DNA of 64,000 nucleotides, from positions 2,480,001 to 2,544,000 of the forward strand of contig NZ_CP018811.1 of NCBI RefSeq assembly GCF_001922345.1, written 5' to 3'. The notes beneath the pieces were generated by a model. That model was not told where the DNA came from. It did not search any database and saw nothing but the letters and a program-made list of their open reading frames with translations. This document shows positions 8,406 through 18,669 of this stretch, piece by piece. Both the position numbers and the translations under genes were made by a program. This stretch comes from Paraburkholderia sp. SOS3 (GTDB taxonomy: Bacteria; Pseudomonadota; Gammaproteobacteria; Burkholderiales; Burkholderiaceae). How positions within the stretch are numbered: the first letter of the stretch is position 1; every line of letters starts with the position of its first letter.

Positions 8406-10487
8406 ATGTCCTCTGCACCGAACCTCGATCGCCTCGCCATCGACACCATCCGCACGCTGTCGATGGATGCCGTCCAGAAGGCCAATTCAGGCCATCCCGG
8501 CACACCGATGGCGCTAGCCCCGGTCGCGTTTCATCTATGGCAGAACCATCTCAGGTATGACCCCGACGCACCGAACTGGCCGAATCGCGACCGCTTCGTG
8601 CTGTCGGTCGGGCACGCATCGATGCTGCTGTATTCGCTGCTGCATCTGTACGGCGTAAGAGAAGTCGATGCGCAGGGCAAGCCGACCGGCAAGCCCGCGG
8701 TGTCGCTCGACGACATCAAGCAGTTCCGGCAGCTCGACAGCAAAACACCGGGCCACCCGGAATACGGCATGACGACCGGCGTCGAGACGACGACAGGTCC
8801 GCTTGGCCAGGGACTCGGCAACAGCGTCGGCATGGCGATGGCCGCGCGCTGGAAAGAAGCGCACTTCAACCGGTCGGACGCGACGCTGTTCGATTACCGC
8901 GTCTATGCGCTATGCGGCGACGGCGACATGATGGAGGGCGTCTCGCACGAGGCCGCTTCGCTCGCGGGTCATTTGCAGCTCTCGAATCTGATCTGGATAT
9001 ACGACAGCAACCGCGTGACGATCGAAGGACATACCGATCTCGCGTATAGCGACGACGTCGAGGCGCGTTTTCGCGGCTACAACTGGAACACGCTGCACGT
9101 CGACGACGCGAACGATGCGGCCGCCTTCGAATCCGCACTGCAAAAAGCGAAAGCGACAACCGACCGGCCGACGCTGATCGTCGTGAAAAGCATTATCGGC
9201 TGGGGTGCGCCGCATAAGCAGGACACCTCGGGCGCACACGGCGAGCCGCTCGGCGAAGAAGAAATCAGGCTCGCGAAGCGTGCCTACGGCTGGCCCGAAG
9301 ATGCGCAATTCCTCGTGCCCGACGGCGTCATGGATCACCTCGCGAAGGGCATGGGCGCGCGCGGCAAGAGCGCACACAACGCGTGGCAAAAGCGTTTCGA
9401 TGCATACGGCAAGCAGTATCCTGAACTTGCGAAGGAATTGTCGCTGATGCTCGAATCGAAGCTGCCCGATAACTGGGACGCCGACATTCCGACCTTCGAA
9501 GCCGACACGAAAGGCATCGCGACGCGCGAATCGTCGGGCAAGGTGCTCAATGCGATCGCACAGCGTATTCCATGGATGATCGGCGGCGCGGCCGACCTCT
9601 CGCCGTCGACGAAAACGAATCTTAAGTTCGAAGGCGCAGGCAGCTTCGAGCACGGCAGCTATGCGGGCCGCAATCTGCACTTCGGCATACGCGAGCATGG
9701 CATGGGCGCAGTCGCGAATGGCCTCGCGCTGTCGGGCTTGCGGCCCTATGCATCGACGTTCCTGATTTTCAGCGACTATATGAAGCCGCCGATCCGCCTG
9801 TCGGCGATCATGGAAGTGCCGGTGGTCTATGTGTTCACGCACGATTCGATCGGCGTCGGCGAAGACGGTCCCACGCACCAGCCGATCGAGCAGCTCGCGT
9901 CGCTGCGCGGCGTGCCTGGGCTCACGACGCTGCGGCCGGCCGACGCGAATGAGGCCGCCGAAGCGTGGCGAGTCGCGCTCACGCATCCGCACGAGCCCGC
10001 GTGCATCGTCGTGACGCGCCAGCCGCTGCCGACACTCGATCGCAAGAAATACGCGCCGGCCGAAGGCGTGCGGCGCGGCGCTTATGTCCTCGCGGACGCC
10101 GAAGGCGGCAAGAAGCCCGAGGTGCTGTTGCTTGCAACCGGCAGCGAGGTGTCGTTGTGCGTCGAGGTTTACGAGAAACTGAAGGCCGAAGGTGTGGCGG
10201 CGCGCGTCGTGTCGATGCCGTCGTGGGACATCTTCGAAAAGCAGGATCTGGCCTATAAGGAGTCGGTGCTGCCGCCCGACGTGCATGCGCGCGTCGCGGT
10301 CGAGCAGGCCGCGACGCTCGGCTGGGACCGCTACGTCGGACGTCTCGGCTCGCAGATCGTTATGCATACGTTCGGCGCCTCGGCTCCGTTGAAGGCCTTG
10401 AAAACGAAGTTCGGCTTTACGCCGGAGCGCGTCTACGAAGCAGCGAAGAAACAGATCGAGCGAGTGAAATCCAACGGCAAGGAGTGA
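8406..10487 (+). CDS. tkt: Transketolase
   Basis: A 693-residue thiamine-diphosphate enzyme of the pentose phosphate pathway. It moves two-carbon units between sugar phosphates in the cytoplasm. Family motifs are clear: [14 protein letters not shown] near the start, the cofactor-binding [13 protein letters not shown], and the second-domain segments GIREHGMGA and [16 protein letters not shown]. The ATG at 8406 gives the normal N-terminus ([20 protein letters not shown]); the frame is open upstream but the extra residues do not match the family. gnd follows after 6 bases, so the two form a pentose phosphate operon. Confidence 0.97.
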   Translation: MSSAPNLDRLAIDTIRTLSMDAVQKANSGHPGTPMALAPVAFHLWQNHLRYDPDAPNWPNRDRFVLSVGHASMLLYSLLHLYGVREVDAQGKPTGKPAVSLDDIKQFRQLDSKTPGHPEYGMTTGVETTTGPLGQGLGNSVGMAMAARWKEAHFNRSDATLFDYRVYALCGDGDMMEGVSHEAASLAGHLQLSNLIWIYDSNRVTIEGHTDLAYSDDVEARFRGYNWNTLHVDDANDAAAFESALQKAKATTDRPTLIVVKSIIGWGAPHKQDTSGAHGEPLGEEEIRLAKRAYGWPEDAQFLVPDGVMDHLAKGMGARGKSAHNAWQKRFDAYGKQYPELAKELSLMLESKLPDNWDADIPTFEADTKGIATRESSGKVLNAIAQRIPWMIGGAADLSPSTKTNLKFEGAGSFEHGSYAGRNLHFGIREHGMGAVANGLALSGLRPYASTFLIFSDYMKPPIRLSAIMEVPVVYVFTHDSIGVGEDGPTHQPIEQLASLRGVPGLTTLRPADANEAAEAWRVALTHPHEPACIVVTRQPLPTLDRKKYAPAEGVRRGAYVLADAEGGKKPEVLLLATGSEVSLCVEVYEKLKAEGVAARVVSMPSWDIFEKQDLAYKESVLPPDVHARVAVEQAATLGWDRYVGRLGSQIVMHTFGASAPLKALKTKFGFTPERVYEAAKKQIERVKSNGKE

Positions 10488-10493
10488 CACATC

Positions 10494-11474
10494 ATGCAGA
10501 TCGGAATCGTGGGATTGGGGCGCATGGGCGGCAATATCGGACGCCGGCTCATGCGCGGAGGGCACCAGTGCGTCGTCTACGACCACAATCCTCAGGCGAC
10601 CGAAGCGCTTGCGAAGGAAGGGGCGACCGGTGCGAAGGATCTCGGCGATCTGGTCGCGAAGCTCACGGCGCCGCGCGTCGTGTGGCTGATGCTGCCGGCC
10701 GGCAAGATCACCGAAGACACGCTGGGCGATCTGCGCAAGATCCTCGGCAAGGACGACGTAATAATCGACGGCGGCAACACCTTCTACAAGGACGATATCC
10801 GCCGCGCCGCGCAGTTGCGCGAGCAAGGGCTGCACTATGTGGACGTCGGGACATCGGGCGGCATCTGGGGACTCGAGCGCGGCTACTGCATGATGATCGG
10901 CGGCGAGGACGACATCGTGAAGCGCATCGATCCGATCCTCTCGGTGCTCGCGCCGGGGGCCGGCGACATTCCCGCCACGCCGAACCGCGAGGGACGCGAC
11001 AAGCGTGTCGAGAATGGCTACATGCACGTGGGGCCGGTCGGCTCCGGGCATTTCGTGAAGATGGTGCACAACGGCATCGAATACGGACTGATGCAGGCGT
11101 ATGCCGAAGGGTTCCACATTCTCGAGCACAAGGGCATGGCGGAGCTGCCGGAAGGCCAGCGATACCAGATCGATCTCGCCGACGTCGCGGAAGTGTGGCG
11201 GCGCGGCAGCGTCGTGTCGTCATGGCTGCTCGACCTGACGGCGGGCGCGCTCGCGCAGGACAACACGCTCGAACATTTTTCGACCGAGGTCGCCGACAGC
11301 GGAGAAGGGCGCTGGACCATCGAAGCGGCCATCGAGGAGGCGGTGCCCGCGCAAGTGCTGTCGGCGGCCCTCTATACGCGGTTCCGGTCGCGCGATGCGG
11401 GGGCGTTTCCTGAACGGATGCTTTCAGCGATGCGGTTTGGATTCGGCGGGCATAAGGAGTTTCCGGTCAAGTAA
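10494..11474 (+). CDS. gnd: 6-phosphogluconate dehydrogenase, short YqeC-type
   Basis: A 326-residue decarboxylating dehydrogenase that makes ribulose 5-phosphate from 6-phosphogluconate. It has the N-terminal Rossmann motif [23 protein letters not shown], the substrate-binding GTSGGIWG and the catalytic block [20 protein letters not shown] with its conserved Lys and Asn. The length is that of the shorter, often NAD-linked bacterial form (about 300-330), not the roughly 470-residue enteric Gnd. It follows tkt after 6 bases and is surely co-transcribed. Confidence 0.95.
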   Translation: MQIGIVGLGRMGGNIGRRLMRGGHQCVVYDHNPQATEALAKEGATGAKDLGDLVAKLTAPRVVWLMLPAGKITEDTLGDLRKILGKDDVIIDGGNTFYKDDIRRAAQLREQGLHYVDVGTSGGIWGLERGYCMMIGGEDDIVKRIDPILSVLAPGAGDIPATPNREGRDKRVENGYMHVGPVGSGHFVKMVHNGIEYGLMQAYAEGFHILEHKGMAELPEGQRYQIDLADVAEVWRRGSVVSSWLLDLTAGALAQDNTLEHFSTEVADSGEGRWTIEAAIEEAVPAQVLSAALYTRFRSRDAGAFPERMLSAMRFGFGGHKEFPVK

Positions 11475-11640
11475 CAAAGCGGGAGGGCGGTTCCTGCGGC
11501 AGTTTCCCGGCGGTTTCCCGGCGGTTTCGGATTGAAGATCGGCCTCAAGACGTTCGATGCGTGGCCGATATAGACGGTATCGACAATCCGGCGATGGAGG
11601 CAGGCCTGCGCTCCATCGCCTGCTCATCAGGACACCGCCC

Positions 11641-12315
11641 ATGAGACCGGCCCTACCGGCGATCGCCGCAGCTTGCGCTGCGCTTTGCTTTTGCACCTTC
11701 GTATTCCATGCGTGCTGGGCTGCCGCTCCGATCGGCTCGGTGTCGGTACAGGAAGGCAACATCGTTTACACGGCGCCCGGCGGCGCGACCGAAGTACTGA
11801 CTGAAACGGGCGCCGACGACGCGCCCGCAATCTCGCCGACCGGCGACGCGGTCGCCTTCACGAGGCAGACGCGAGGCGTCGACGAGGCGAACGACAGTCC
11901 GGCCGTGCGCGATCTGTGGGTCATCCATCTGAAAGATCACAAAGCAGTCCGGCTCGTAACCGGCAAGTCCAAGGGAAAAGAAAAGCCGGAACGCGTGCTT
12001 GCGGACATCGATCATCCGATTTTTTCGCCTGACGGCGCGACTGTTTATTTTCTGACCGCGGCAACCGATTCGACCGCGGCCATCCACGCCGTACCGACAT
12101 CGGGCGGGCCGCAACGGTTCGTCGCCGACGGCAATGCGCTGAGCGTGGTATCGCGCGGCAAGTATCTCGGGGCGCTGCTCATCGAGCAGCATCGGGAGAT
12201 GAGCGGGCATGGCTCGTGGGATCCGTCGGTGCTCGTCTCGTCGACCGGGAAGACGATCAAGGTGGTCGGCGAGGATCCGTACGCGCTGCGCAGCGTCGAA
12301 GCGGAGAAGAACTGA
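11641..12315 (+). CDS. Secreted TolB-like beta-propeller protein
   Basis: A 224-residue protein with a signal peptide (hydrophobic Ala/Cys-rich core, probable cleavage at CWA-AA near residue 28). The mature part carries WD40-like/PD40 strands of the TolB type: DAPAISPTGDAVAFTRQT, DLWVIHLKDHKAVRLVTG and HPIFSPDGATVYFLTA. At this length only part of a propeller would form, so it may be a small or incomplete member. It probably sits in the periplasm. The next gene in the same direction is an orphan regulator 290 bases away. Function is unknown. Confidence 0.72.
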   Translation: MRPALPAIAAACAALCFCTFVFHACWAAAPIGSVSVQEGNIVYTAPGGATEVLTETGADDAPAISPTGDAVAFTRQTRGVDEANDSPAVRDLWVIHLKDHKAVRLVTGKSKGKEKPERVLADIDHPIFSPDGATVYFLTAATDSTAAIHAVPTSGGPQRFVADGNALSVVSRGKYLGALLIEQHREMSGHGSWDPSVLVSSTGKTIKVVGEDPYALRSVEAEKN

Positions 12316-12606
12316 AGCCCCGTTCCGGATTGGTAGAGGTCGCCTCCTGTCGCGCGCTTTTTTCCACGCTTTTTTCCGCACTGCTTTCCGCGCCGGCGTT
12401 CGCGATCGCCGGCGATCAGTTCACCGGCCGTTGTCAGCTTGACGCAGCGCGCTGCCGGGATTTTCAGGCAACACAAAATTGCCTGCGGCAACTGATTGCG
12501 CTATCGACACCTGTTTTTCTCGCATAGATTCGACACGACCAGTCGAAGGCAAAGCTGCGGCTTGACGCCAGCATCGACGGCTTCGCTAACCTCCGGTTAA
12601 GTCAAC
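12316..12606. other. Intergenic region with a possible small secreted Cys-containing peptide
   Basis: A frame ending at 12527 encodes about 60 residues after the TolB-like stop, with a signal-peptide-like stretch (LFSTLFSALLSAPAFAIA) followed by a short Cys-containing tail. No ATG and no clear ribosome site precede it; a TTG at 12331 would be needed. It could be a small periplasmic protein or a chance frame. Confidence 0.25.
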
Positions 12607-13350
12607 ATGAGTCTTGAATTCGAATGCGAGCAGCGAGCAGGGCGGGCCGGGCGAATCATTGTGGTGGACGACGAAGTCAGGCGGCTCGATGCGTTGCAGG
12701 GCTTTCTGACTTCACAAGGTTTCGAGGTGCGGACGGTCGGCCACCGCGCGCGCCTGTATCGATGGATCGAACTCGAACCGTTCGATCTGCTGATACTGAA
12801 CACCACGATGCAAGCGGACGACGGGTTGTCGGTGTACGAACGCCTGCGCCTCGCGGGGCGAGCGATCCCGACCTTGATGCTCACTGCCGGCGACGGCCCG
12901 ATCGGCCGTGTGAACGGCTTTGCAAGCGGACCTGACGACCATCTCGCGTGGCCGTTCTTGCCCGATGAACTGATGGCGCGCATTCGCGCAATTTTCCGGC
13001 AGAGGTCCGTGCATGGCGACCGGCAAATCGATCGCAAGCGCGATCTCATCTTCGGACGGTTCTACTTCGACATGGCACTGCGCCAGCTGACGAGAGACGG
13101 CAGCGTAGTCGACCTCAACACCGCAGAGGCGCGGCTGCTCGCGGCACTCGCTGCCACACCGAATCAGGCCGTGAGCCGGGAAAATCTGCTGGTCCGGGCG
13201 CGAGGGCGCGACTACGGCGCATCCGGCCGCAGTATCGACGTGCGAATCCGGAGACTTCGCCAGCTACTCGAGGACGATCCGTCGAGGCCCAGATTAGTCA
13301 GGACGGTCCGGGGCCTCGGGTACATGTTGGTAGCCGAGGTTATGACTTGA
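12607..13350 (+). CDS. Atypical OmpR-family response regulator lacking the phospho-acceptor Asp
   Basis: A 247-residue protein with receiver and winged-helix domains (RSIDVRIRRLRQLLEDD, RTVRGLGYML). The receiver keeps an acidic pair (Asp21-Asp22) and Thr93, but the position of the phosphorylated Asp is Asn65 (LLILNTTM) and the invariant Lys is Trp115 (LAWPF). It therefore cannot be controlled by ordinary phosphotransfer. No kinase gene is adjacent. Such pseudo-receivers usually act constitutively or through ligands or protein partners. The target genes are not evident. Confidence 0.88.
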   Translation: MSLEFECEQRAGRAGRIIVVDDEVRRLDALQGFLTSQGFEVRTVGHRARLYRWIELEPFDLLILNTTMQADDGLSVYERLRLAGRAIPTLMLTAGDGPIGRVNGFASGPDDHLAWPFLPDELMARIRAIFRQRSVHGDRQIDRKRDLIFGRFYFDMALRQLTRDGSVVDLNTAEARLLAALAATPNQAVSRENLLVRARGRDYGASGRSIDVRIRRLRQLLEDDPSRPRLVRTVRGLGYMLVAEVMT

Positions 13351-13640
13351 TCGCTCGCGCAGGGGGCCTTGTTGACCTTCGCGTGATGACGCCCCACGCC
13401 ATTGTCCAGCCAGCCAATACGCACGCGTCGGGGAGCGGTTGCTTTGCACATCGCTTCCGCCGGCACAAGGATGATGCGCCGGCCACTGTAACCAAAGTGC
13501 TACTGGCGACGAACTGATCTGTATGCCGGCCTGCGCCGCGTACGGACGCGGGACGAACGCGCGGCTCAAGCGACGTAAGCGGCTTAAGCAACGTAAGCGG
13601 CGGCCTGTCGCGCCGTCGCCGCACACCAGACGACCCCAAC

Positions 13641-14873
13641 ATGACTTTAACCATCACACCGTTTCGCGTCGACATTCCCGACACGTTGCTTGACGACCTG
13701 CAACGACGCCTGCGTGCGACGCGCCTGCCCGACGATCCCGGCAACGACGACTGGCGTTACGGCGTTAATGCGCGCTACCTGTCGAAACTGCTCGATTACT
13801 GGCGCGATGAGTACGACTGGCGCGCAGTGGAACGTCGTATCAATGCGCTGCCTAATTTCCGCGCGGTGGTCGACGGCACACCGATCCACCTGCTGCACAT
13901 TCGCGGCCGCGGCCCCGCACCGATTCCGTTGATCATCACGCACGGCTGGCCGTGGTCGTTCTGGGACATGCACAAGGTGGTCGGCCCGCTGAGCGACCCG
14001 GCCGCGTTCGGCGGCGATCCAGCCGACGCGTTCGACGTGGTGGTGCCGTCGCTGCCTGGCTACGGATTTTCCGGGCCGCCGCCGCAGTCCGGCGTCAACT
14101 TCTGGGAGACTGCCGAGCTGTTGCACCAACTGATGACCGCTGGTCTCGGCTACTCGCGCTATGCGGCGAGCGGCGGCGACTGGGGTGCGCTGATCACGTC
14201 GCAGCTAGGCCATCGCTACGCGTCGAGCCTCTATGGCATCCACCTGATGCATGCAATGCTGCTCGATCAGTTCGGCACGGACCGACCCTGGGATGCGACC
14301 GCGCGTGCCTGGGACACGAACAGCGCCAACCGCGCGTCCGATCGGACGTCCGAGCAGCGCAACGCATTGCTGATGAGCCAGGCGAAGTTTGCCTCGCACT
14401 ATGCGGTGCATGTACTCGACCCGCAGACGCTCGCCTATGCGCTAAACGATTCGCCGGCCGGCCTGTTGGCGTGGCTGCTCGAGCGCTGGCGCAATTGGGG
14501 CGACAGCCAGGGCGACGTCGAACGCGTTTATACACGCGAGCACATGATCACCACCGCGATGATCTACTGGGCGAGCGGCACGGCCGGCTCGTCCATGCGC
14601 GCCTACGCGGATGCGGCACGCCGGCTTTGGCGGCCCGCACATTCGCGCATGCCGCCGGTCGAAGCCCCGACTGGCATCACGTTTCTCGGCGGGGAGAATC
14701 CACCGGGCGTGACGGTCGAGCAGCGAGCCGACGTGTTTCGCACCGGTCCGCGTGCGGCGTTTTTCAATCTTGCGTATCTGAACGCGCATGCACGCGGCGG
14801 GCACTTCGGCTATTACGAAAATCCGGACGCGGTCGTACACGACATCCGGATGATGTTTCGTGCGATGCGCTGA
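13641..14873 (+). CDS. Epoxide hydrolase, microsomal (EPHX1) type
   Basis: A 410-residue alpha/beta hydrolase. The N-terminal ~100 residues match the epoxide hydrolase N-terminal domain (PFRVDIPDTLLDDLQRRL, DDWRYGVN, YLSKLLDYW). The core has the oxyanion motif HGWPWSF, nucleophile Asp180 in GGDWG and catalytic His388 in RGGHFGYYE. It would open epoxides to diols; the natural substrate is unknown. It stands alone, with about 290 bases upstream and AT-rich intergenic DNA downstream. Confidence 0.9.
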   Translation: MTLTITPFRVDIPDTLLDDLQRRLRATRLPDDPGNDDWRYGVNARYLSKLLDYWRDEYDWRAVERRINALPNFRAVVDGTPIHLLHIRGRGPAPIPLIITHGWPWSFWDMHKVVGPLSDPAAFGGDPADAFDVVVPSLPGYGFSGPPPQSGVNFWETAELLHQLMTAGLGYSRYAASGGDWGALITSQLGHRYASSLYGIHLMHAMLLDQFGTDRPWDATARAWDTNSANRASDRTSEQRNALLMSQAKFASHYAVHVLDPQTLAYALNDSPAGLLAWLLERWRNWGDSQGDVERVYTREHMITTAMIYWASGTAGSSMRAYADAARRLWRPAHSRMPPVEAPTGITFLGGENPPGVTVEQRADVFRTGPRAAFFNLAYLNAHARGGHFGYYENPDAVVHDIRMMFRAMR

Positions 14874-15315
14874 TGTTTTCCGGCGAGATTCAGGTCTGCC
14901 GGTCAACACTCTTATTACCTGCCGGCTTGGGCGTGACACTATCCGCGCAAAACAAAACAAAACAGATGAAATATACAATGCGTGTAACCGGATAAATCAT
15001 CTTTCTCACGCCCGATTTTATTTAAATTTAATAATAAAACTGCGGTAAAACCCAGGAAAATGGTGCTTCGCTTTCGTGCCCGCTTGCGTCCCGTTCCAGC
15101 AGTTTCTTCGAAATTTCGAGTTGCCTGCCAAGCCTTCACTGGGTGCGTATAGACGCAATACAACATCTAAAGCGTGACGATTTCATATCGAGAATGCGAT
15201 GCGATCAATTTGAAGTGCCCCAGCAGATCATGGCGGCATGCCATGACGATCAGTGGCGGCGTAATAATTTCTGATTCTGCATTAGCAACTCAAGCCAAAC
15301 AGGGATGCATAAACC
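14874..15315. other. AT-rich intergenic region
   Basis: About 440 bases between the epoxide hydrolase and the acetyltransferase. Base composition drops sharply compared with the flanking genes (for example TTTATTTAAATTTAATAATA at about 15018). This marks the start of an accessory patch that runs past the insertion sequence. No credible gene was seen. Confidence 0.5.
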
Positions 15316-15864
15316 ATGAGTACTTTCGATATACGAAGAGCCAGACCCGGTGATGAAAGAAGCCTTTCGTTTTTAGGGCAGGCGACAATGCTGCAAACTT
15401 ACGCTGGCATAATCAGCTCTCGAAATCTCAATGACCTGATCGAAACGGAGCAGACACGGGAAGATTACAGGGCACTTCTGGACAACCCCAACGTCTCGAT
15501 CTGGCTGGCGGAAGTCGAGCGTGGCCAGGCCGCAGTGGGTTACCTCGCTCTCGCGCCCCGACCGGATGGCGAAGCGACCGGCGAGCCCGGGAAAGCGGTG
15601 CTTGAAATCAAGCGACTGCACGTTCTTCACCGATTCCATCGAAACGGCCTGGGCAAACGGCTCGTTGACGAGGCTACCAAGGAAGCCCGGCTACGCAAGG
15701 TCGATAAGCTGGTGCTGGTCGTGAATGCGCTGAATGATGAAGCGATCCAGTTCTATCGGACATACGGCTTTCTAAAAACCGGCGACACCAGCTATAGAGC
15801 CGGTGACATGGACTATCCGTGTTACCTTTTCGCACTCGATCTCGGCCCTCGTGCGATCGGCTAG
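15316..15864 (+). CDS. GNAT-family N-acetyltransferase
   Basis: A 182-residue acetyl-CoA-dependent acyltransferase. The N-terminal IRRARPGDE, the central strand EIKRLHVLHRFHRNGLGKRLVDEA (acetyl-CoA pyrophosphate loop, HRNGLGK) and the C-terminal NALNDEAIQFYRTYGF are typical of GNAT enzymes. The acceptor is unknown; the form resembles small-molecule or ribosomal-protein acetyltransferases. The start codon at 15316 follows an A-rich stretch with AGGGATG. It is a single gene in the low-GC patch next to the insertion sequence. Confidence 0.9.
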   Translation: MSTFDIRRARPGDERSLSFLGQATMLQTYAGIISSRNLNDLIETEQTREDYRALLDNPNVSIWLAEVERGQAAVGYLALAPRPDGEATGEPGKAVLEIKRLHVLHRFHRNGLGKRLVDEATKEARLRKVDKLVLVVNALNDEAIQFYRTYGFLKTGDTSYRAGDMDYPCYLFALDLGPRAIG

Positions 15865-16208
15865 CCGTCAAACGCCTGAATTCCGGTTCGAAGCGTTCTC
15901 TGAGATGAACGGGCTGCCACCACGCAAGCAGCGTATGACCTGTTGTCGATGGCAACAACTCTCGAAGCTTCGTTTTCACGTCATGCCAGATGAGTCGATT
16001 ACATATCCGAAGCAATGAAATTGAATGTGATTCCGGACTATCGATCAATGATCGCCTGATAACGCATCTTTTCACACTGCTTTTCAGGCTTTCGACGCCG
16101 GAACGAGTTGCTATTCTCATCCAGAATAAGCAGTGCCCCGAGAGTTTCGCACCACGACATTGCCCGCCCAGCGGTTCAAGAATTGCTCTTATCGACGGAG
16201 AAGTCGCC
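15865..16208. other. Intergenic region upstream of the EF-hand gene
   Basis: About 340 bases with lower GC than the neighbouring core genes. The EF-hand gene's frame remains open through part of it, but the residues encoded there look non-coding. No gene or clear promoter was recognised. Confidence 0.4.
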
Positions 16209-16871
16209 ATGGGACTTACGCCCCTCACTGAATTGTCCAATAGCGCATACACCGCCATTACCGAAAAGCATTCATCGAGATACGATGGCGATATGGCATT
16301 TGTGGTGCCAACGCACGTATCGTCCGGGCAACCTTCGACCGGCAGCGGTTCCGGCATCCCATCTGACGAGCAGCAGGCAGCTTCGCAGCCGATTACCTTC
16401 GATCCGAGCGCCATGGGGTTTGCGGAGCTTGCGGCGAAGGGGATTACCGCGTGGACGCTTTACTCCAATCCGCTGGACTCCGAGACTGCCGGGTCGGTCT
16501 CGACAGCGGCTGCCTCAGGCCCACTTGTTCGGCTCGATGGCAGCGTATCGAAGGCCGAGTTTGAAAAGCTGGTGCGTGACTACGGTGGCAGCAATGCACA
16601 AGCAGACCAGCTTTTCAACGCGTTCGATGCAAATGGCGACGGTTCTGTTTCCCATAGCGAATTTCTCGCGGGCCTCGCAAAGGTCGACGGCGACGGTGGC
16701 AGTTCCGGGTTTTCACAGAGCTTAGGGCAGTTGATGGATCATCATGGCAATCATGATGGCCGGGTCGACAACATGGAATTCGGCGATTTCGAAGCCGCGT
16801 TCGTGCAAGCCGAGAATTCCTCTGCCAAACCAGGCGTAGAGGCGGCGGGATTGTCCGACCTCAACACCTGA
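16209..16871 (+). CDS. EF-hand calcium-binding protein
   Basis: A 220-residue protein with Ser/Gly/Thr-rich N-terminal half and EF-hands in the C-terminal half. One loop is canonical (DANGDGSVSHSEF, near residue 140). A degenerate one precedes it (LDGSVSKAEF), and another follows (HGNHDGRVDNMEF, lacking the first acidic ligand). There is no signal peptide or membrane segment. The ATG at 16209 has GGAGA 8 bases upstream. Calcium binding is expected; the role is unknown. Some type III effectors and signalling proteins of plant-associated bacteria look like this. It lies beside an IS element in low-GC DNA. Confidence 0.75.
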   Translation: MGLTPLTELSNSAYTAITEKHSSRYDGDMAFVVPTHVSSGQPSTGSGSGIPSDEQQAASQPITFDPSAMGFAELAAKGITAWTLYSNPLDSETAGSVSTAAASGPLVRLDGSVSKAEFEKLVRDYGGSNAQADQLFNAFDANGDGSVSHSEFLAGLAKVDGDGGSSGFSQSLGQLMDHHGNHDGRVDNMEFGDFEAAFVQAENSSAKPGVEAAGLSDLNT

Positions 16872-16889
16872 GTTCACGCATCACGGGTT

Positions 16890-16925
16890 CGGGCGCCGGT
16901 GAACGTTGTCGTTCAACGGCGCCCG
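16890..16925. terminator. Strong hairpin after the EF-hand gene, without a T-tract
   Basis: The arms CGGGCGCCG and CGGCGCCCG are perfectly complementary, and an inner TGAAC/GTTCA pair extends the stem, closing on GTTGTC. It starts 18 bases after the stop codon. No run of T follows, so it may end transcription poorly, or protect the mRNA end. Confidence 0.5.
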
Positions 16926-17086
16926 TGGCCGAACGATGGGCAGGTCTGACGCGGCGACGGAGCGCTGTTGGTCGTGCAGGTTAAATGGATGCACGCAAGC
17001 TGGGTTCGATGTTCAATCGATGTAATTTGACATAATATAAATTAGCACCAGAACGCCTGTAACGGCCATTTAGTAATGTCTGGTTT

Positions 17087-17111
17087 GGGGGTGCGGCGGA
17101 ATTCTTGGACT
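17087..17111. repeat. Left inverted repeat of the IS3 element
   Basis: 25 bases identical to the reverse complement of 18670-18694. It ends 16 bases before the transposase start codon. Confidence 0.92.
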
Positions 17112-17127
17112 ATTTGGGAGCTAGTCC

Positions 17128-18666
17128 ATGTACTCGTACGAAGACCGCATCCGAGCGGTCAAGCTCTACCTGAAGCTTGGAAAGCGGCTTACAGCGACCG
17201 TTCGTCAATTAGGCTATCCGACAACGAAGTCTCTCGAACGTTGGTATCACACGTACGAGCGATGTCTGGATTTGCCGAAGGAACGTATTTGCCTGAGGCC
17301 GCGCTATTCGGAAGAACAAAAGAAGGCGGCCACAGACCACTATATGAGCCATGGCCAGTGTCTGGCTGCAACGACGAAAGCGTTGGGGTATCCGGGACGC
17401 GGGACGCTTGTCGCCTGGCTTGACGAGTTGCATCCCGAGCGAACGAAACGCGTTCTCGGGAAGGCTTCGGGTATTCGGCATACACCAGAGCGCAGGCGGA
17501 CAGCGGTCATCGATCTGTGCACTCGACGCGAAAGCGCAGAGGAAGTTGCTAAAAAGATTGGCGTGAGCCGCCCAACGCTGTACAACTGGAGAAATCGGTT
17601 ACTCGGTCAGGAGGTTGCTTCAATCATGATACGCCGCAACGATCCGCCGGAGAGCTCCGAGAAAGCGACGCTGGAGCAGCAGGTCGAATCACTCCGACGA
17701 GACATCCGGAAGCTCCAGATCGAACACGACATCCTGAAGAAGGCCAATGAAATAATAAAAAAAGGCCTGGGCGTCGACCCGCAACTCCTGACGAATCGGG
17801 AGAAGACAATGCTGGTTGATGCCCTGAAACAGACCTACACGCTGCCGGAGCTTTTTGCGGAATTGGGGCTCGCCCGTAGCTCCTACTTCTATCACCGGGC
17901 ACGGATACAGACTGCCGACAAGTACGCTCGTGTACGCCTTGCCATCGCAGATATCTTCGAGCTCAATCACCGCTGCTATGGATATCGCCGGGTGCGCGCG
18001 GCACTTGGCAGGCAGAAAGTCTTCATCTCGGAGAAGGTCGTTCGGCGCCTGATGAAGCAGGAGCAGCTAAGCGCGGCCACAACGAGGCGACGACGATACG
18101 GCTCCTACGCTGGAGAAATAGGTCCGGCTCCCGAGAACCTTATCAACCGCGATTTCCGGGCAGCAGCACCGAATGAAAAGTGGCTCACAGACATCACGGA
18201 GTTCCAGATTCCTGCCGGTAAAGTCTATCTGGCGCCGGTTATTGATTGCTTCGATGGGCTTGTGATCAGTTGGTCGATCAGTACGCGACCAGACGCCGAG
18301 CTTGTGAACACGATGCTCGATGCCGCCATCGACGCAATCGGTAGTAGCAGTAGCCGACCTGTTGTCCATTCAGATCGCGGTGCGCATTATCGCTGGCCAG
18401 GCTGGCTTACCCGGATACGTGAGGCCAATCTGATTCGCTCAATGTCGCGCAAGGGCTGCTCGCCCGATAACGCGGCGTGCGAAGGCTTCTTTGGACGACT
18501 GAAAACGGAACTGTTTTACTCCCGGGACTGGCAGACCGTCAGCACCGACCAGTTCATTGAGGTCGTCGACTCGTACATTCGCTGGTACAACGAGAAACGG
18601 ATCAAGATCTCGCTTGGCGCACTCAGTCCGATCGAATACCGGGAGAGCCTCGGGCTCACGACATAA
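17128..18666 (+). CDS. IS3-family transposase, OrfA and OrfB in one frame
   Basis: A 512-residue DDE transposase. The N-terminal part holds helix-turn-helix units (LTATVRQLGYPTTKSLERWY, SAEEVAKKIGVSRPTLYNWR) and a leucine-zipper-like stretch (LEQQVESLRRDIRKLQIEHDILKKA). The catalytic part has the three acidic residues in WLTDITEF, VVHSDRGAHY and ACEGFFGRLKTELF. IS3 elements normally join two frames by slippage; here they are fused. The usual slippery run of seven A remains at about 17757-17763, where slipping into either other frame would give a short OrfA-like product. Confidence 0.95.
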   Translation: MYSYEDRIRAVKLYLKLGKRLTATVRQLGYPTTKSLERWYHTYERCLDLPKERICLRPRYSEEQKKAATDHYMSHGQCLAATTKALGYPGRGTLVAWLDELHPERTKRVLGKASGIRHTPERRRTAVIDLCTRRESAEEVAKKIGVSRPTLYNWRNRLLGQEVASIMIRRNDPPESSEKATLEQQVESLRRDIRKLQIEHDILKKANEIIKKGLGVDPQLLTNREKTMLVDALKQTYTLPELFAELGLARSSYFYHRARIQTADKYARVRLAIADIFELNHRCYGYRRVRAALGRQKVFISEKVVRRLMKQEQLSAATTRRRRYGSYAGEIGPAPENLINRDFRAAAPNEKWLTDITEFQIPAGKVYLAPVIDCFDGLVISWSISTRPDAELVNTMLDAAIDAIGSSSSRPVVHSDRGAHYRWPGWLTRIREANLIRSMSRKGCSPDNAACEGFFGRLKTELFYSRDWQTVSTDQFIEVVDSYIRWYNEKRIKISLGALSPIEYRESLGLTT

Positions 18667-18669
18667 ACC

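Noticed and set aside
8910..11129. A 739-codon open frame on the minus strand opposite tkt and gnd
   Set aside because: It is the Arg/His-rich mirror of two clear coding genes in high-GC DNA, with no family similarity and no ribosome site.
11502..11523. Two copies of GTTTCCCGGCG after gnd as a terminator
   Set aside because: They are direct, not inverted, repeats and cannot form a stem; no T-tract follows.
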